Of a DNA stretch of 64,000 nt, positions 12,401-27,400 are shown piece by piece; position 1 is the stretch's first letter, and each line of letters begins with the position of its first letter. This DNA is from Antedon mediterranea. Taxonomy: Eukaryota > Echinodermata > Crinoidea > Comatulida > Antedonidae. The stretch is from the NCBI RefSeq assembly GCF_964355755.1, contig NC_092671.1:24295070-24359069 (forward strand), read 5' to 3'. The notes beneath the pieces are model-generated. The model saw nothing but the letters and a program-made list of their open reading frames with translations, was not told the DNA's origin and made no database searches. The translations under genes and the position numbers were made by a program.

Positions 12401-15400
12401 TATATTACCTATATTTAGTCATCTGATAACATTTTTTACCACACTGTTTATTTTTCATAGCTTTTTAAAATGCCTGTCTATTTTCAAAATTTGTGTACAA
12501 AAGAATAGAGATTTTACTGTGTAATTTGTACTATCCCCCCACTGATATGAAAGTGCTAATTTTCAACAAGCTCCTGTAACACAAATAAAATCCCAAAAAT
12601 TATGAAACATAGGAGAAACTATAGATCGATAATTATTGGAATGTATGATCAATAGAAATTTTTGCCCGCACCTGGCCTTTAAAACAACAAATATTAATTA
12701 TTGAAAAATAGTTTTGACAAATAAAAAAAAATCTACAGTATACAAAACATATTTAACCCTTATGTATCAAGTTTTTTTTATTATTAAAGCACTTAACTAT
12801 ATTGATTATTATTATTGCTATTCTAGATCTTAGAGAACTAAATAAATTAATTTTAAAATGAAATGAAGAAATTTAAAGAATTAAAGAAACTTATTCTTAA
12901 AATATACATTTTTTTTTCTTTCCAAAAGATATAACTAACTCTATTTGCACTTTTACTCCATTTTCTTGAAGAGTGTAAAAGATGGTTTTTGCAATCAGTT
13001 GTAACTAGCAGTCTTGAAATGGAATAACAACCATTTTATTGTAATATTATATCCAATCAATTCGGTTGATTCTCCTGAGGATTGATAACACTTAAATTAA
13101 ATTATGCATTGTGTTTGTTGAACACTGACAATTATTATTATTATTATTACTATCAGTAACCCGTGCTCCGCATGGTCTTTGAAAGCAATACTGGATATGG
13201 GACTTTACAAAAATGAAAGTTGCTAAAGAAAAATTGTGAATATGAATTGGTAATTTATAGAATTGAGATGTGAAGTATTGGCATAATAAAAACTTGAAAT
13301 CAACACAAAAAATACATGATGTTGAAGTAAGATGATGCACGCGGACACAGGCCTATAAAATACCAAACTATATTTCAGGTGTATTTTTCGTTGTGATATT
13401 TTGTTTGTCAGAATTTTTCCTTAATCCATTTTTTTTTGTTCATTTACATTTTTGTAATTAGATTATTAGATTGAGGTCTAGTTTTGATTTTTAGATTTAA
13501 CCATGTTGCGGATTTGAACTCGAATGTACTAAACATTGATATCAATGGTCACGGCGATTTGCTCACTGAGGCAAACCGTGATTTACAAAATACATTCTGT
13601 TCCAAGGATAGGTGTAATTAATTAAAACTTCAACAGTGCGATCATTCGATATGGTTGACTAAAGACTGTTTATTTAGCGGCCCGGCATGGTATTTGTAGA
13701 TCCGGCCATGGCGGTACACTAAAGAGAAGGTTGCGTAGTTTATACAGTGACGTAACATGGTCGCTGAGATGTCTAATTACTACTATTTTTTGCCTTTTTT
13801 AGTGTTTATCCTTAAAAGTCAGGAACGTGACATAGCCTACCGTGTGCGGCCCCTCAATAAACATCAGTGTGCCAAATGTGAGCATGTATCTTTCAGTGGT
13901 TTTGGAGGAGATACGTAAAATTATGTGAAACATTTAGTAGCATTAATATATAGATTGTTGTCGTTGTCGTCGTCATCAACTCCGGAATGCCTCCGCAGTT
14001 TTGCTTTTGGTGTGAAAGGGGTATATATTATACTGTATGGTAATATTAAATAAGATTTGTTTGCGTTTTTTTCAGCTGGAATTTTTGGAGATTAGTCATT
14101 TGTCATTTGTCAATGATCTTGGACCAAAAGGAAAGTAAGATAAACATTTGTTACTTCATTTATCCCAAAGTATGTATATATAAGTGGGATGATGGTCGGT
14201 AAACACTAACTTGAGCATGCGACTGCAGCCATGTTTATGGCCGTGTTACCTTTTAATCTTTGTTTCATTTGATAAAGTGAATTTTTTAAAGAAGGGTAGT
14301 TTGAGAAACACGTCCCAGGCTTATCACATGACTTACACTTACAGTATATTCTCTTGTTAAGTTGGATATTGTGGTTTTCAAATTATGTGGTGTTTTTTTT
14401 TTTTCAGAGAAGGATGGGTTGAGAAACGGTCTGGGGGTCATCATGTGGCTCAAGGGTGTTGTGGTTGTATGTCATACTGTATTGAATGCTTCACTGCACA
14501 CTATAACAAAAGGTATTTAGACTAATTCAGAGGCTAGAGATATTTCAGCATATTTAAAGCTTTTCATACTTGGCCTTTAAATTTACATTATTAAATTGTT
14601 TAAATTATGAATAAATTCTAATTAAGGTAAGGTAAAACTTATTTGCTGACAGTTGGGTACCCATCTCCCATTGTGTGCATTTGCGAGTCTGACTTTCTCA
14701 ACAATGCAGTGACCGAACCGGAGCTTGGGATGCGAGTGCAATGCTCTTACTACTGCGCTACAGTTCCCCACCATTTCTAATTAAAAATTATAAAATCATG
14801 AAGGAGTATACACAATCTAAGCCTGAGCAACAAGGAAACAAGATTCTTTTCAAATACATTGTGACCCCTTTGGTGATTAGTTTGCAATTGATCTTTATGC
14901 TGGTTTAACACAAGACAAGCTTAACAGCTTCCCAGCTTAACTTTGCCTGGCTGGCTTTAATGCAATAACCCAGCATAGTTAGACTTGAGAATAATTTACA
15001 AGGTGAGATGCATATTTGAATTTGTTACCTAATTTGCAAAAAAAAAAAAACTTTTATTATAATTATTATTAGTATTATTTCTGTATTCATTTGAGTATAA
15101 TACTAAGTATATAGGTTAAACAATTTAAATATTAAAGACGAAATAAATTAATAAATAAAACACAATATGCAGAAAGTTTATGTGGATGCAGCTGGTACAA
15201 CAATGAAAGCCAAGCTATTCAAGATTTGAAGTTAATATTGGTGTTAATTTAAATTATTAAATATGTATTGTTCCCAAAAACATGAAAAAAATAATCAAAT
15301 CAGACTTTGAATAGACCGTTTTGCAGTATTAAGTAATATTCACATCTAAAGAAAAAAAAACAACAAAAATAATGATGTCGACCTACAACTAGCTGTCAGG

Positions 15401-18400
15401 TCCTGGATCATTATACTCCAATAAAGCAGGAAAACTGCATCACACTAGAGTTTGTATGACCAGACCTTTAGTTGTTGATATGACTGGGTTTGATTGTGGG
15501 TTGTGATTTCATTGTCCATTATGCGGAAATTTTTCCATTTTTAAATTGAGAAATTTTAACAAAGTTCAATATGTTGTGTGGTAATTCATTCCAATGTTTC
15601 ATACATCAAAGACTACTTTTTGGTAATTCTTATTTCAAAGTATTGAATACTAAATTAGCTGATAGACCATTAGCCACCTGAATTATAGTTATCTTACCAA
15701 AATTCTTTCGGACATTCAATTTCGCTCTGAAACCCAGCTTTACCAATCTGTGTCAACATTATTTAAACTGTGATTTTCTTGAATCTAATGTTAATGTTAA
15801 ATTTGATCCTCTACAATATGGTTTTGTTAATGATACAGCAATGGCAGCTGTGAATGTCAATGATGTTATACAGTAGTACTATAGTATTAATAAACCAAGG
15901 TTCTACTGTATTCATTTTTTCCCTTGGAGCTGAGGAAGCAATTATATATAAATTTACTTAAATTTATATATAAATCGCGAGTTATTTCTAGAATTTTTAC
16001 TCAATGGTATGTAAAGTTGGTTCGTACTTTTGGTACTGATTTTAACCATCTGAACCAACTATGTTTACTAATTAAATTGAGTTAGATAATTAGTTATTGA
16101 CAATTAAAACGAATTTAGGTTCAACGATTTGTGTTTTTCGATCGTGGTACACTGTCTAATGGATGTCCATCTTGAAAAATACCCGCACACAATAATACGA
16201 GGATGCTTCGCATTTTTCTACCTCCTCCTACGATAATTGTTTTTAATTGCTAAAAAGCGGTTGAACAGCTAGAGTACAGCATCATAGTGTTGAAGAAAAA
16301 ATACTATTTTGATAGATTTAATATACATTTATACAAATGTATTGATTTGCGATGAATGGAACATCCCAATTTATTTAGTTTAACCTCGGAGGTATACCTC
16401 AATGGTTTATTTATTTATTTATTTATTCTTTCTTTTGACTGGATTGCATTTTCAGTAACGCAGTACTGCTTTCCAAAATGGTCCAGTTATAAGTTTATAG
16501 GTAAGTTTATGGGCCCTTGGAGAATAAACATAATTAGTATTGCAATGCTATACAGTACTGTAAATAGGTATTAACCACTTTTGATCACCATTTGAATTGC
16601 AAATTTCAGTGTTGGTACTGTTAGATATAATATAATACAAAACAAATATACAAATAAACTTTTTTACTGTGAGTGTGAGTAGCTATGGTACTTCGATTAT
16701 AAACACATAATATACAAATGAACTTTATTACTGACAGCTGCTTCTCAACGTTTGTATTAATTAATAATTACAAAATATATAAACATCATAGTGGTATATT
16801 GTTACATGTACTTTTCAATCGACTATGACAGTGACAGTTTTAACAAAGTATTAATCGCAAATGTTTTACTGTATTTAGTGGTATATTATTTATAGGCCTA
16901 AAAAACAGGAAATAAAAAAATGTTTGTTAGGCCTACTGAGTGGAGAGAATATATTAAAAAAGTGTTCCTCTTTGTACCTATCCTCTTCCCCATCCCTCAA
17001 CCCTAATGTTACATGCAAAATACAAATTGGGTTTGTTTATCAATCAAAAATTTTGACTCATTTTGTGACAAGTTTCTCTTTTGGAAGTAGTTCCCAGGGT
17101 GCTAATTTTGGTTGACTACATAAATCATTGTGTCTATTTCGTTTCTGTAAACGACAATGTATTCGAGAAACAACCTAGATGACCATCTAGGGCTAGGAAG
17201 TTCTCGCCGTTCATTTTTTAATTTGTTCTACTGGGACATGGTATCTGAATTAAATGCTATGGAGTTTGATATGTCAATTCATCTTTTAATGTATTTTGTT
17301 ATGACGATGACTTTCTCCTTTTTATCTTAACATAAACTGATTTGCATACTGATAATTGTGTTAATTTACCTCCGCCAAGGAGGTATATGTAATCGGTAGC
17401 GTGTGTTTGTTTGTTTGTTTGTTTGTTAGCAGGATTACTCAAAAAGTAATTACAAGATCTTTACCAAAATGAATAGACAGATAGATATGTGGTCAAGGAC
17501 CATTCCATTACATTTTGGGACCATTTGGGACCACAGTCCCAATTCTGGACCACTTTTTAGTATACTTTTTAGTATACTTTTTTAGACCTGCTAGTGTTAA
17601 AAGATAGGACAGAATTTTTCAAAAGCCGGCGAGCATTCTTAAAGTAACAAGTAAACTGAAATTGCATTTTCTCGAGAACTACACTGGTCCAAAAAACTTC
17701 ATTTTTGAACAAGAGGCAAGAGTTAAAATTTGTGATTTGTAATTATAAAACATAATTTGATTTAATGTGCAGGTTTGTTGATGCGAGTAGTTTAAAAAAC
17801 CTATTTCTTTTCAAATTCACTCGTTTGATTTTCGCGTTGCTGTTCTATTGTTAGTCAACTGAAGCTATTGTTAATTGAAAGGCTTGTTACATAACCATTA
17901 CACCAAACTCGCATACACATGCTTGTAATGAAATTAGCCTAAATCACAAACAGCATTAAGACACACACAAATATATATATATATATTTTTTACCGGAGAA
18001 ATCTTATGTAGGAGAATTTTACAATTTTTCTAGTTAGTACTGTATCATGTTTTGCCATTAATTCCGAACAAGACAACTTGTAAAATATCTGGAATAATGT
18101 TAATCCTAAAACCATGTTGTTTCCTCGATAATTGTAATCTAAAAGTCACAGATTCTGTAATAATATATCTTGGTGTCACTTTCAATGACATAAAATCCTC
18201 TTGTTTAGACTGAATAAATGCAATTTACGCCCCACTGGAAAACTATAATATTATCAATTTTAACATTTATTAATATAAATGTTATTAGTACAATTCAAAA
18301 ATTTAAAAAACAGTGATGGGTTATAAGTACTATAGGAATACACCTGTATTATGTAATAAATAAAGGTTGAAAGTTCTATAATGGTAAACATATACTCGGT

Positions 18401-21400
18401 AATACAGTAACTGGAAATAAAAAGACATATAACTATAAATATATATCCATCTTGCTAATACTCTGATAGATAAGATTAAGTATGCTTACATAACTCCTGC
18501 CTGTCAAACCATATCTTCGATAAGTGAAGATGATGGACAAACAACTAAAAAGTTGTGAATGCAATCACCGTAGGCGTATGTGACACCGTTACAACAGTAT
18601 TTAAAATAGCCCCATACACATACAAATAACAGCCATATTAATTATCTTAAAGTCTTACTGAGGGCGTTCTAGGTATTATATTGTTTCCATTTTGTTTTAT
18701 TTGCATTGCTTTTGGTAATGTATCTGTACATTTCTGGAGGCTTTATCAATTAAATTGAATATATGTTTTGCCTTACATTTTTTTTTAAAATTATTTATTC
18801 AAAGGAATTTACTTAATCTGAAAGAGATAGGTTAATTTTAGTATTTATAAGATGTTTTATGACATTATTGATAAAGAGCAGAGTCAATTACACTGTTATC
18901 GTGATTAAATGCTTTGTTACATTTTTCAATGAAATAATAAATAATGTAATAACCACATTTAATATATTGTGTAGGTGGTTTGTTGCCAAAGACTCGTTTG
19001 TTGCTTACGTGCAACCAGATGATGGACATCTACGAGCTGTCTTACTTATGGACAGACATTTTGTTGCTAGAAGTGGGAAGGAACATCTTGGTGATATAAG
19101 AAGTCTTTTAATCTCAAATCAGTTCAGGTACCCTTCTACTTTAAACAAATAAATATATGGTCAGCTCTAGCTATACATTGCAAATTTCATTAGGTTTTTC
19201 AGCAAAATTATCAACACATGTACACTTATTAGTATTATTCATTTTGTGAATAATTGCTATATTACAGTGTCATAAAAACTCTTAAGTGTTGCAATGAAAT
19301 CGAATTAATGATGATTGGATAGGCCTACTAAAAGATGCATTGTACTTTAGTTCCTTTACTAGAAGTCTTTTAAAACAGAGCAAAGTTTGTAATGTACTTG
19401 GTCATGTGAAACACATATATTTAACTGACTGGTTATTAGTCAGGTCATTGTTTCATTTGTGTTTGTAGGGATCTTGTTGTGAGGTGCCGTAATCGACACA
19501 TTGCACGCGAATGGATGGTACAGATTATGTTAATGGCTGAGGCATGTGAATACACATACAGCAACCAACGATTTGACTCATTTGCTCCAGTACGTACTGC
19601 AAGTTATGCCAAATGGTATGTGCCATATCTTGGAAATTTGTTTTGTATGTAATTTACTTTTCATTCATCTAGATTATAAAATTAGAAAACCTTAAAGAAA
19701 CCCTAAGAAGATTCTGCAATTTCTGTTTTCTGTCTAATTCATCATTGAGTGAGATTGAATTACATTGAATAAGTAATGTTATACTCAGTGAAGTTAATAT
19801 CGTAATTGTGTTAGATTTATAGACTGTATGAAATCATACCTAGTTGTACGTCAATCCACTTTATTTCTTAGCTGCTGAAAATAGTGAATAGAACATTGAG
19901 CAATGAATTTGATAGTGACCATATTTTTATATTGTTTGAAGGTTTGCATGGCAAAATCAAATGTTGATATAAAGTTTGCGGTAATAATATCAACCATATT
20001 TTTATTAGCAATTCTATAGTGAGGTTCTTAATGTGTTTTTTAAATATAACTATTCTATTTTAGATCACATGCAATGCAATCAATACATAGTGAAAATACA
20101 CTGTAAATGAATTGTTTATATTAAGCCAATTCAAAGCCTAGTTGTTTGTTTGTAATTTTGAGCTATGCACTTCAAACAACAATTTCAATGTTGAAGTTTT
20201 ACAGAGCCATTTTAACAGTTTATACTAGATTTTCTACATCAGAGACAATTTTTAAATGGCACCTCTAGTAGCGAACTATTATATTCAAATCGCTAGTAGA
20301 TGAGTAATATTATCTATATATTAATGCTGCTAAATTTTTTGCGTAATTTTACATACAGTATCTCTTCTGAAACCGCTGAATGTTACATGCTCACATTTGG
20401 CACACTAATGTTTCTTTACACGATAGGCTATAAGTCACCTTCCTGAATTTTAACGATAAAAACTAAAATAAGCATTTCTCAGCGGCCATGTATTTAGTGA
20501 GTTGTTACGTCACATATTAACTACACAACCTCCTCTGTTGTATACCGCTATGGCCGGATTTTAAAATAACATGCCAGGCCCCCAAATTAAAAACAGTGTT
20601 TAGTCTCGGTAGCCGGCCAACAGTATCGACTGATCACGTCGAATATCATGGCTATCTCAGTGAATAAAACACAGTGGCCATTAATATCAATGCTTAGTAC
20701 ATTCTAGTTGGCATTTGTGAACTGTGTAAATATAGATATCACCGCTTATAGCAGGGTGTGTGGCGCATTGTGTCAGACGTTGGACTACTGATCGTGAGAT
20801 TGAGGTTCGAATCAAACTCTCTCTGCATTGCTTGTATCCTTAGGCAAGATACTTTACTTATGTTTGCCTCTCCTCCACCCAGGTGTATAAATGGGTACCC
20901 GATTAGATCAAGACACAACTTTGCGCTGATTAACTAGGAATGAACTATTATTATTATAGCAAAAAAATAAAAACTAGACCACACTTTAATATAAAAGTAG
21001 CAAAAAAGATAAAAATAAAAGATAAAAATTAAAGCTCCCACAAAAAATTGGAAAATATCAAAAACCATTGAAATAAAAAAAAATGTAAATGAATAAAATA
21101 AACACACACAAAACGAATCCAAATATTAGAAAATGTGTGAGATCATTTGTATGATTTTGGTTGTGTTTTTCATTAGATTAATGTCCCCCTTCTTATTTGA
21201 TGTAATTAACAAAGAAAATATCAAATATTACACAAGGAAAAATGCACCCAATATATTGTTACGTTTGTCACCGAGAGCTTTACCGTAAATCTTCTAATTG
21301 TAACCCTGGGTTATTATTCTTTGATTGTTTTTTAGGGTGGGTTACTATTAGAGTAGTGGGTTACTATTAGAGTAGTGGGTTACTAATAGAGTAGTGGGTT

Positions 21401-24400
21401 ACTATTAGAGTAGTGGGTTACTACTACTAATCTTAAATTAGGCACCTGGAAAATAGTAAACCATCCTGAACGTTTCCGGTCAGCAACTCATAGTAAAATA
21501 ATAAAATTGTACGAATAAACACATTTGGTACAACTGTAACTTTATTTTATAACTAAAAAACACTCAATCCTCCCTCACTCCTGAAATCAACATGCATTAT
21601 CTCCTTATTTCCAATATACGGCTACATCATAAGATTTTGTAACTCTTATAGTCCCCCATGGGTTACTATTAGAGTAGAGGGTTATTATTAAAAGATTTAT
21701 GGTATAAGGTGGGTTACTATTAGAAGTGGGGTTACTATTACAGTGTGGCTTACTATTAGAAGGGGGGTTACTATTACAGTGTGGGTTACTATTAGAGTTT
21801 GGGTTACTATTAGAAGATTTACGGTATCTAATTTTGACTAACACCGAAACATGTAGTTTTTTTCTGTTGATTTCAAGTCCGTAAGCAGCTGTAGTTTTAT
21901 TATTCCAAAACTTCTTTCTATAAGTTACCAATTAATATTTTATCATTGAAATGTTTTAAACTGCCAACTGATTGACAGAGTTCAACCTGCATGCCCCTCT
22001 AATCTACTTCTTGCGCTCCTATTCGACATGTACATGCATGTTGTCACTTTCTGATGCACACCCTACAGTAGATTATTATTCACACAGAAAAATTTTTCTT
22101 TAGCGTCTTTATTTTCTTAACAAAATAAAGTTTCATATCCACTTACAAACAAATTTCAAAATGAAGGAATACTTTGTGTACAGCAAAATCAATGGCTCTA
22201 AATAGTTCTGAATAGTATTCTTCATACCGTTTTTTTTTTTTTTTGTAAATAATTTGTCAGAGTACTTTTGATCAGGGAAGAGTGCACTTTTAATATACTT
22301 CTATTACTCATCCCAGGCGAATTAACATATAACCACATTAGGCAGAAAAAAACATGCAGAGCATGTGTTACTGCTAGTTATAAATAATTGTTTAAAATAC
22401 TTTTAATAATATATTGTTTGAGGATTCATTTTAAGCTTGGATTGTGTCTTTGAATTTTGTTGTAATCTACATTTGTTTAAGGTATGTTGATGGTGAACAC
22501 TATTTTGAGTCATTAGCTGATTCTTTGGAAGAAGCACAGGAAGAAATATTCATTACTGATTGGTGGTAAGTTATTATGTGTTTTAGGAATTAGGGCTTCC
22601 TCTTAGAGGTGAATTGTAAAGCTTTGTACTATCAAATATGTACAAATAAGTACTATAGTAATATGACATCATCGTGTCCATATGGGCACATCACATCACA
22701 TTTTTTTTATATCTATATAAACTATGCTTATATATGATGTATATAAAACATGTTAGCAGGTCTATACAATATTGTTCCATATTTCTCCCTTAGTAAAATA
22801 TTATTAGTTTTAAACCAAAATTTCTGATTTCATTGTTAGATTTTGAACCGTACACAGGTGCCTAAGTCATCCCTTGGCAACTTTAATTAAGTATTTGCTG
22901 CCCTCTCTAGGCCTAGCCAGCTATGTTGGCCATTGGTGGTGATATTCATTCATGCCGTTTTGTTTATTTTCGTGAAGTTGGCAAAAATAAGATTTATACT
23001 GCAAATTACTGTAATAAATACATTCATAAATCATCGGAGTATATTGTGGGGAAATTGTAAAATCAGTATATAAAATTACAGAGAGAACTGTGATAGGGCT
23101 ATATTTGTAAAATCGAGTAAAACCCTGATAACCGAATAATGGTAGCCGATTTATTAAGTTAGCTTGCAGGTCTGTTTAACTACGTGCTATTTGTAGACCC
23201 GGGATGCTTCAGCCCATGTTGAAAGGCCTTCTTCCTTAGACCAAAACAGCCTACTGACCGATGTCAATGTATGGTGTTTTATCATATTTTAAACTAAATA
23301 ATGGAATAATTATACCAAGGCCTACCATATTTATTTGAATAAACGGCCTTCCACATTATACACACAATTTTTTACACAATAGTAATTAATGGTAGATTAT
23401 CTTGATAAACTTGCACAGCTTCAAGAACCTGAATTGCCGGTTTCTTGAAACTAAGCGATGGATAAAGTCCTAATAACGATGTCTCCTTTTCCGTCAAAAC
23501 TGAAAATTGTGAGTTCAAATTTTTGTTGATGACGTAATCCAAAAAGGGTATTGCTATGTTCTTCTTATAGTGTCCAGCAAGTGTATCTGCGTTCGTTATG
23601 GTGCCTTTGTCCCCCAGTTACTCGAGGTCTTGATGGCTCTTTTCCAACTTTTTGACCCATTCTTACAGCTGACTTTTATTATATGATTCAAATTCAGTGT
23701 CAACCTGTTCTCTTTCATATTTAATCTCTTCCTCTAAAATGCATAACCTTGTAATATATTGAGGGATGAGCCCAGTAGTTGTATAGTAAGGACTGAGGGA
23801 TATGATAGATACTGATACACATCTGCAACAATATTTTCCGGTTCTTTTCAATGTTCTGTGCACGCTTTCTATCCATAACCACAGGAATGGAGTTATCGGG
23901 TTTGTCGATACTCTGAACAAACTCATCAGTTTTACACATGGCACTCTGATGATAATAATGACATTAATTGCTTGTGATCTCTGCATTTCTCAGAATTCTT
24001 ACGCCATTTTATAAAAGGTTGATTCACTTTGCTTCACGATCAGAAAGAGCACATGCAATACAATATGCACCATCAACATGTTTGCTGTATACCATCCATC
24101 TGTGTTGTAGTGATTAATGTTTAAAACTTCGCTGACAGCCACCCATTTGCTGTTTTAGCAAAGTGTCTGGCCTTTGTTTGTGATGCTTTATAAGTTTATA
24201 CTTTTCACCTGCTGTGAGGTTCTGAACTGCATTTTTTCAACTCTGCAACTGACATAGTAGCATTAATGATAATTCCAATATTATTTTGTGCATCAAGGAT
24301 GTCAACAACGATTGGTTTTTTTGCATTTCTTTTGGATGGTGCATCCTGAACTAGTGGTATATTTAATTGAATACTATAGTTTTGGTGTATGTCCTAATTT

Positions 24401-27400
24401 CTCATGGAATATCTTCTTTATAACTGTAACATAAAGTTAACAACTTATCACATCAAGTAAACAAGGGAAATAATTAGGTAAAAAGTACCAAGGAAATTAT
24501 ATAAGCTGGTTGCAAATACATCACATGGCCAAATAGCATGTCTAAAAACAAGCTTTGACAACATCAACCTTTTTAGACATTCAAAGGAACCGCAAATGCA
24601 TGTGCTAGAGCTGCATGCTACATGTAGTAGAACTTTTCATAACACTGCAGCTGAATCCCCGCTTTTTCAGTTGGCATTGTAATTGTATGCCGGACATGGA
24701 CTTGCGAGTGGTCATGCACAGGTGGACCTTTTTGCATTTTTGGCACACACCAAGTCTATGCCCGTGGGATGGAGCTTTACACCCAAAATTACCTAACGAG
24801 CTGCTTTAAAGGCGGGCACAAAAGTTCTATTGATCATACATTCCAATAATTATCGATCTATAGTTTCCCCTATGTTTCATAATTGTTGTGATTTTATTTG
24901 TGTTACACAAGCTTGTTGAAAATAAGCACTTTCTTATCGGTGGGGGGATAGCTCAAATTACACAGTAAAATCTCTATTCTTTTGTACACAACTTTTGTAA
25001 ATAGAGAGGCATTTTAAAAAGCTATGAAAAATAAACGGTGTGGTAAAAAATGTTATCAGATGACTAAATATAGGTAATATAACTTGAATTTTACATTTTT
25101 AATATTTTTATTCAACTTCAGATAGCAAAAATTATCCACCGTATATCCACTATCTTTTTTCACCTTCTAGGGAGTCACCAGACATGTTATTACATTAGGT
25201 TATATTAAACTACCTAACTACTGAAAAAAAGTCCTCCTGGTTTTTATGGCAGAATTTTGCTAAATTTAGTATTAAATTCATGGTTTTTCGTCTTGATTTC
25301 TGTTACAAATATTTAATTTATGTACAATTAACCAGATATTATATTTAAATTCATGCCTGTACCTGAGCTTTAAGCAAGCAATAATCTCCAGGTCTCCTAC
25401 TATATTGTTGGTTATTTGAACAGGAATATAAATGAAGAAACATATCTTTGCGTTTTCTGGGACTAAGTTTCCAACAAAGCAGCATGGCTTGTCAATAATA
25501 ATACAACATTTACCACCAAAATGTCTCAGTGTAAACATTTTCTATCAGGGGAAATAAATTCCAATATTATTGTAGTGGTGTTTATTTTTGTACTGTAACC
25601 TATTAATGGACATCATCCCTGTAACGGACTAATCAATTTTCAGAACATTTTCACCACCATCATACATAGACTCAAGGTGTATTCTTGGAAGATTTATTTG
25701 TGGTGGGTGTCATTTATTGTATAGAAATATACCAAAGAAATCCAGGTATTAATATTTTACTACTTATTCTATCCATAAAAACATTTTATCTAATTTCAGG
25801 CTTAATCCAGATATCTACCTAAAACGACCAATTTTCCATGGTCATAGTTGGAGAATCGACCACATTTTGAAAAGAAAAGCAGTAAGTGATATTTTGAGAT
25901 TGCAATTTTTTTTTAAATTGCCACATTCCATATTTTAAACCTTTATATCCAAACAAGGAAAAGTGGAGCAGATTGATAAGAGAAGACGCCTGACATGGTG
26001 TGGAAACCTTCTTCGTGAGAAAAGTAAAGCGACTAAGAGAATGACCTAAAACCACATATGGATAAAAATTATAGAAACTGATACGAAAAGGAAAATAAAC
26101 AAGTCTATTCACACTTTGGCCAATAATCGCTTTAATTGGAGAAGTCTTGTTAAGTGAGCTATGTCGCAAGACGTTCATGATGATGACATCCATTCACAGA
26201 TCATTTTATGAAAACAAGTAAACTGTACATTTAATACTACTATACTATGCAGTCAATTTGTAAATTAAATAAAACATTTTTTACCAAGCTGAGAGATTTG
26301 AAATGCCTGTAATTATTTGAGCCACACCCCTAGATGGCCGGAATTGATATTTTCGCACATAAAATTCATGATAAATGGCAACCCAGTGACCGGTATATTC
26401 ATTGCGAATGTCGGGAGGTATTCCACGACAATGTCATTCTCATGTTGATACTTGAATTTATTTAATTTAAATGAGCAATATTTATGTTTCTCACTTGATA
26501 AACATACGCAACAAACTATTTATTACCATTATTTGACTACAAAATTTTGGGAATAATTAATAATAATTTAATTTGGGAGTAAAAATTGCACTGATCCACC
26601 ACGTACAAATGTAAAGAAACTTCAGCACACACTACATCATGTCACTGTATTTCAACTAACGCATGTATTGCCATCGTCGTGGTAAGATACCAGGGAAATA
26701 TATTGTATGCATACGGAAACACCATTCTAGTTTCATAATGTAACATTTGTTTTCTACTAGGAAAATGGAGTCAAAATTTTTATCCTTCTGTATAAGGAGG
26801 TAGAGATGGCGCTTGGTTTGTACAGTAAAGAAACTAAAAGAAGATTACAAAAGCTACATAAAAACATTCGGGTAAATTGTTTTTTTAATATGTTTTGTGT
26901 CTGTAAAGTGTTATCGCACATAGAAGCTTTTACATTTTTAAATGTGAAGAAGATAGCCAGTAGTTAATTCAATATTTCATTACTAAAAACTTCTACATCC
27001 GTTAGAAGAAAATAGCCCATCTCCCCAATACCCCTGATAAGTTTCAGCGGAAATTTGTCCTGCCTGTGTTTATAACAGTACTTTAATGTGTGTATACATT
27101 AAATTTTTTAAATATAAACTTATGTATTTTGCAACTTTAAGGATAGTGAATAAATTCACTACGGTTTTTCTTGGCAAATCCCCTAATATAAAAATAAGAA
27201 GAACCATCAAGTATCCAAAAAGACAAAAAAATTAATTATTGATTTTGGAATTAAAAATACAAGTAGTCATGATGATGTTGTAATTAATAGAAGTATATAA
27301 GGATTAAAAATGTTTAGGGACTATCATAGATGATAAGTTAAAGTGTAGCAAAACACAGACAGGTTGTTTAAAAATGGACAGCAATGTTTGTACTTAATAA

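Noticed and set aside
21605-21931. 108-codon minus-strand frame rich in Ser-Asn-Pro repeats
   Set aside because: It is the translation of the 19-20-bp minisatellite inside a MITE; the repeat structure is in the DNA, with TA-flanked inverted ends, so no protein is implied.
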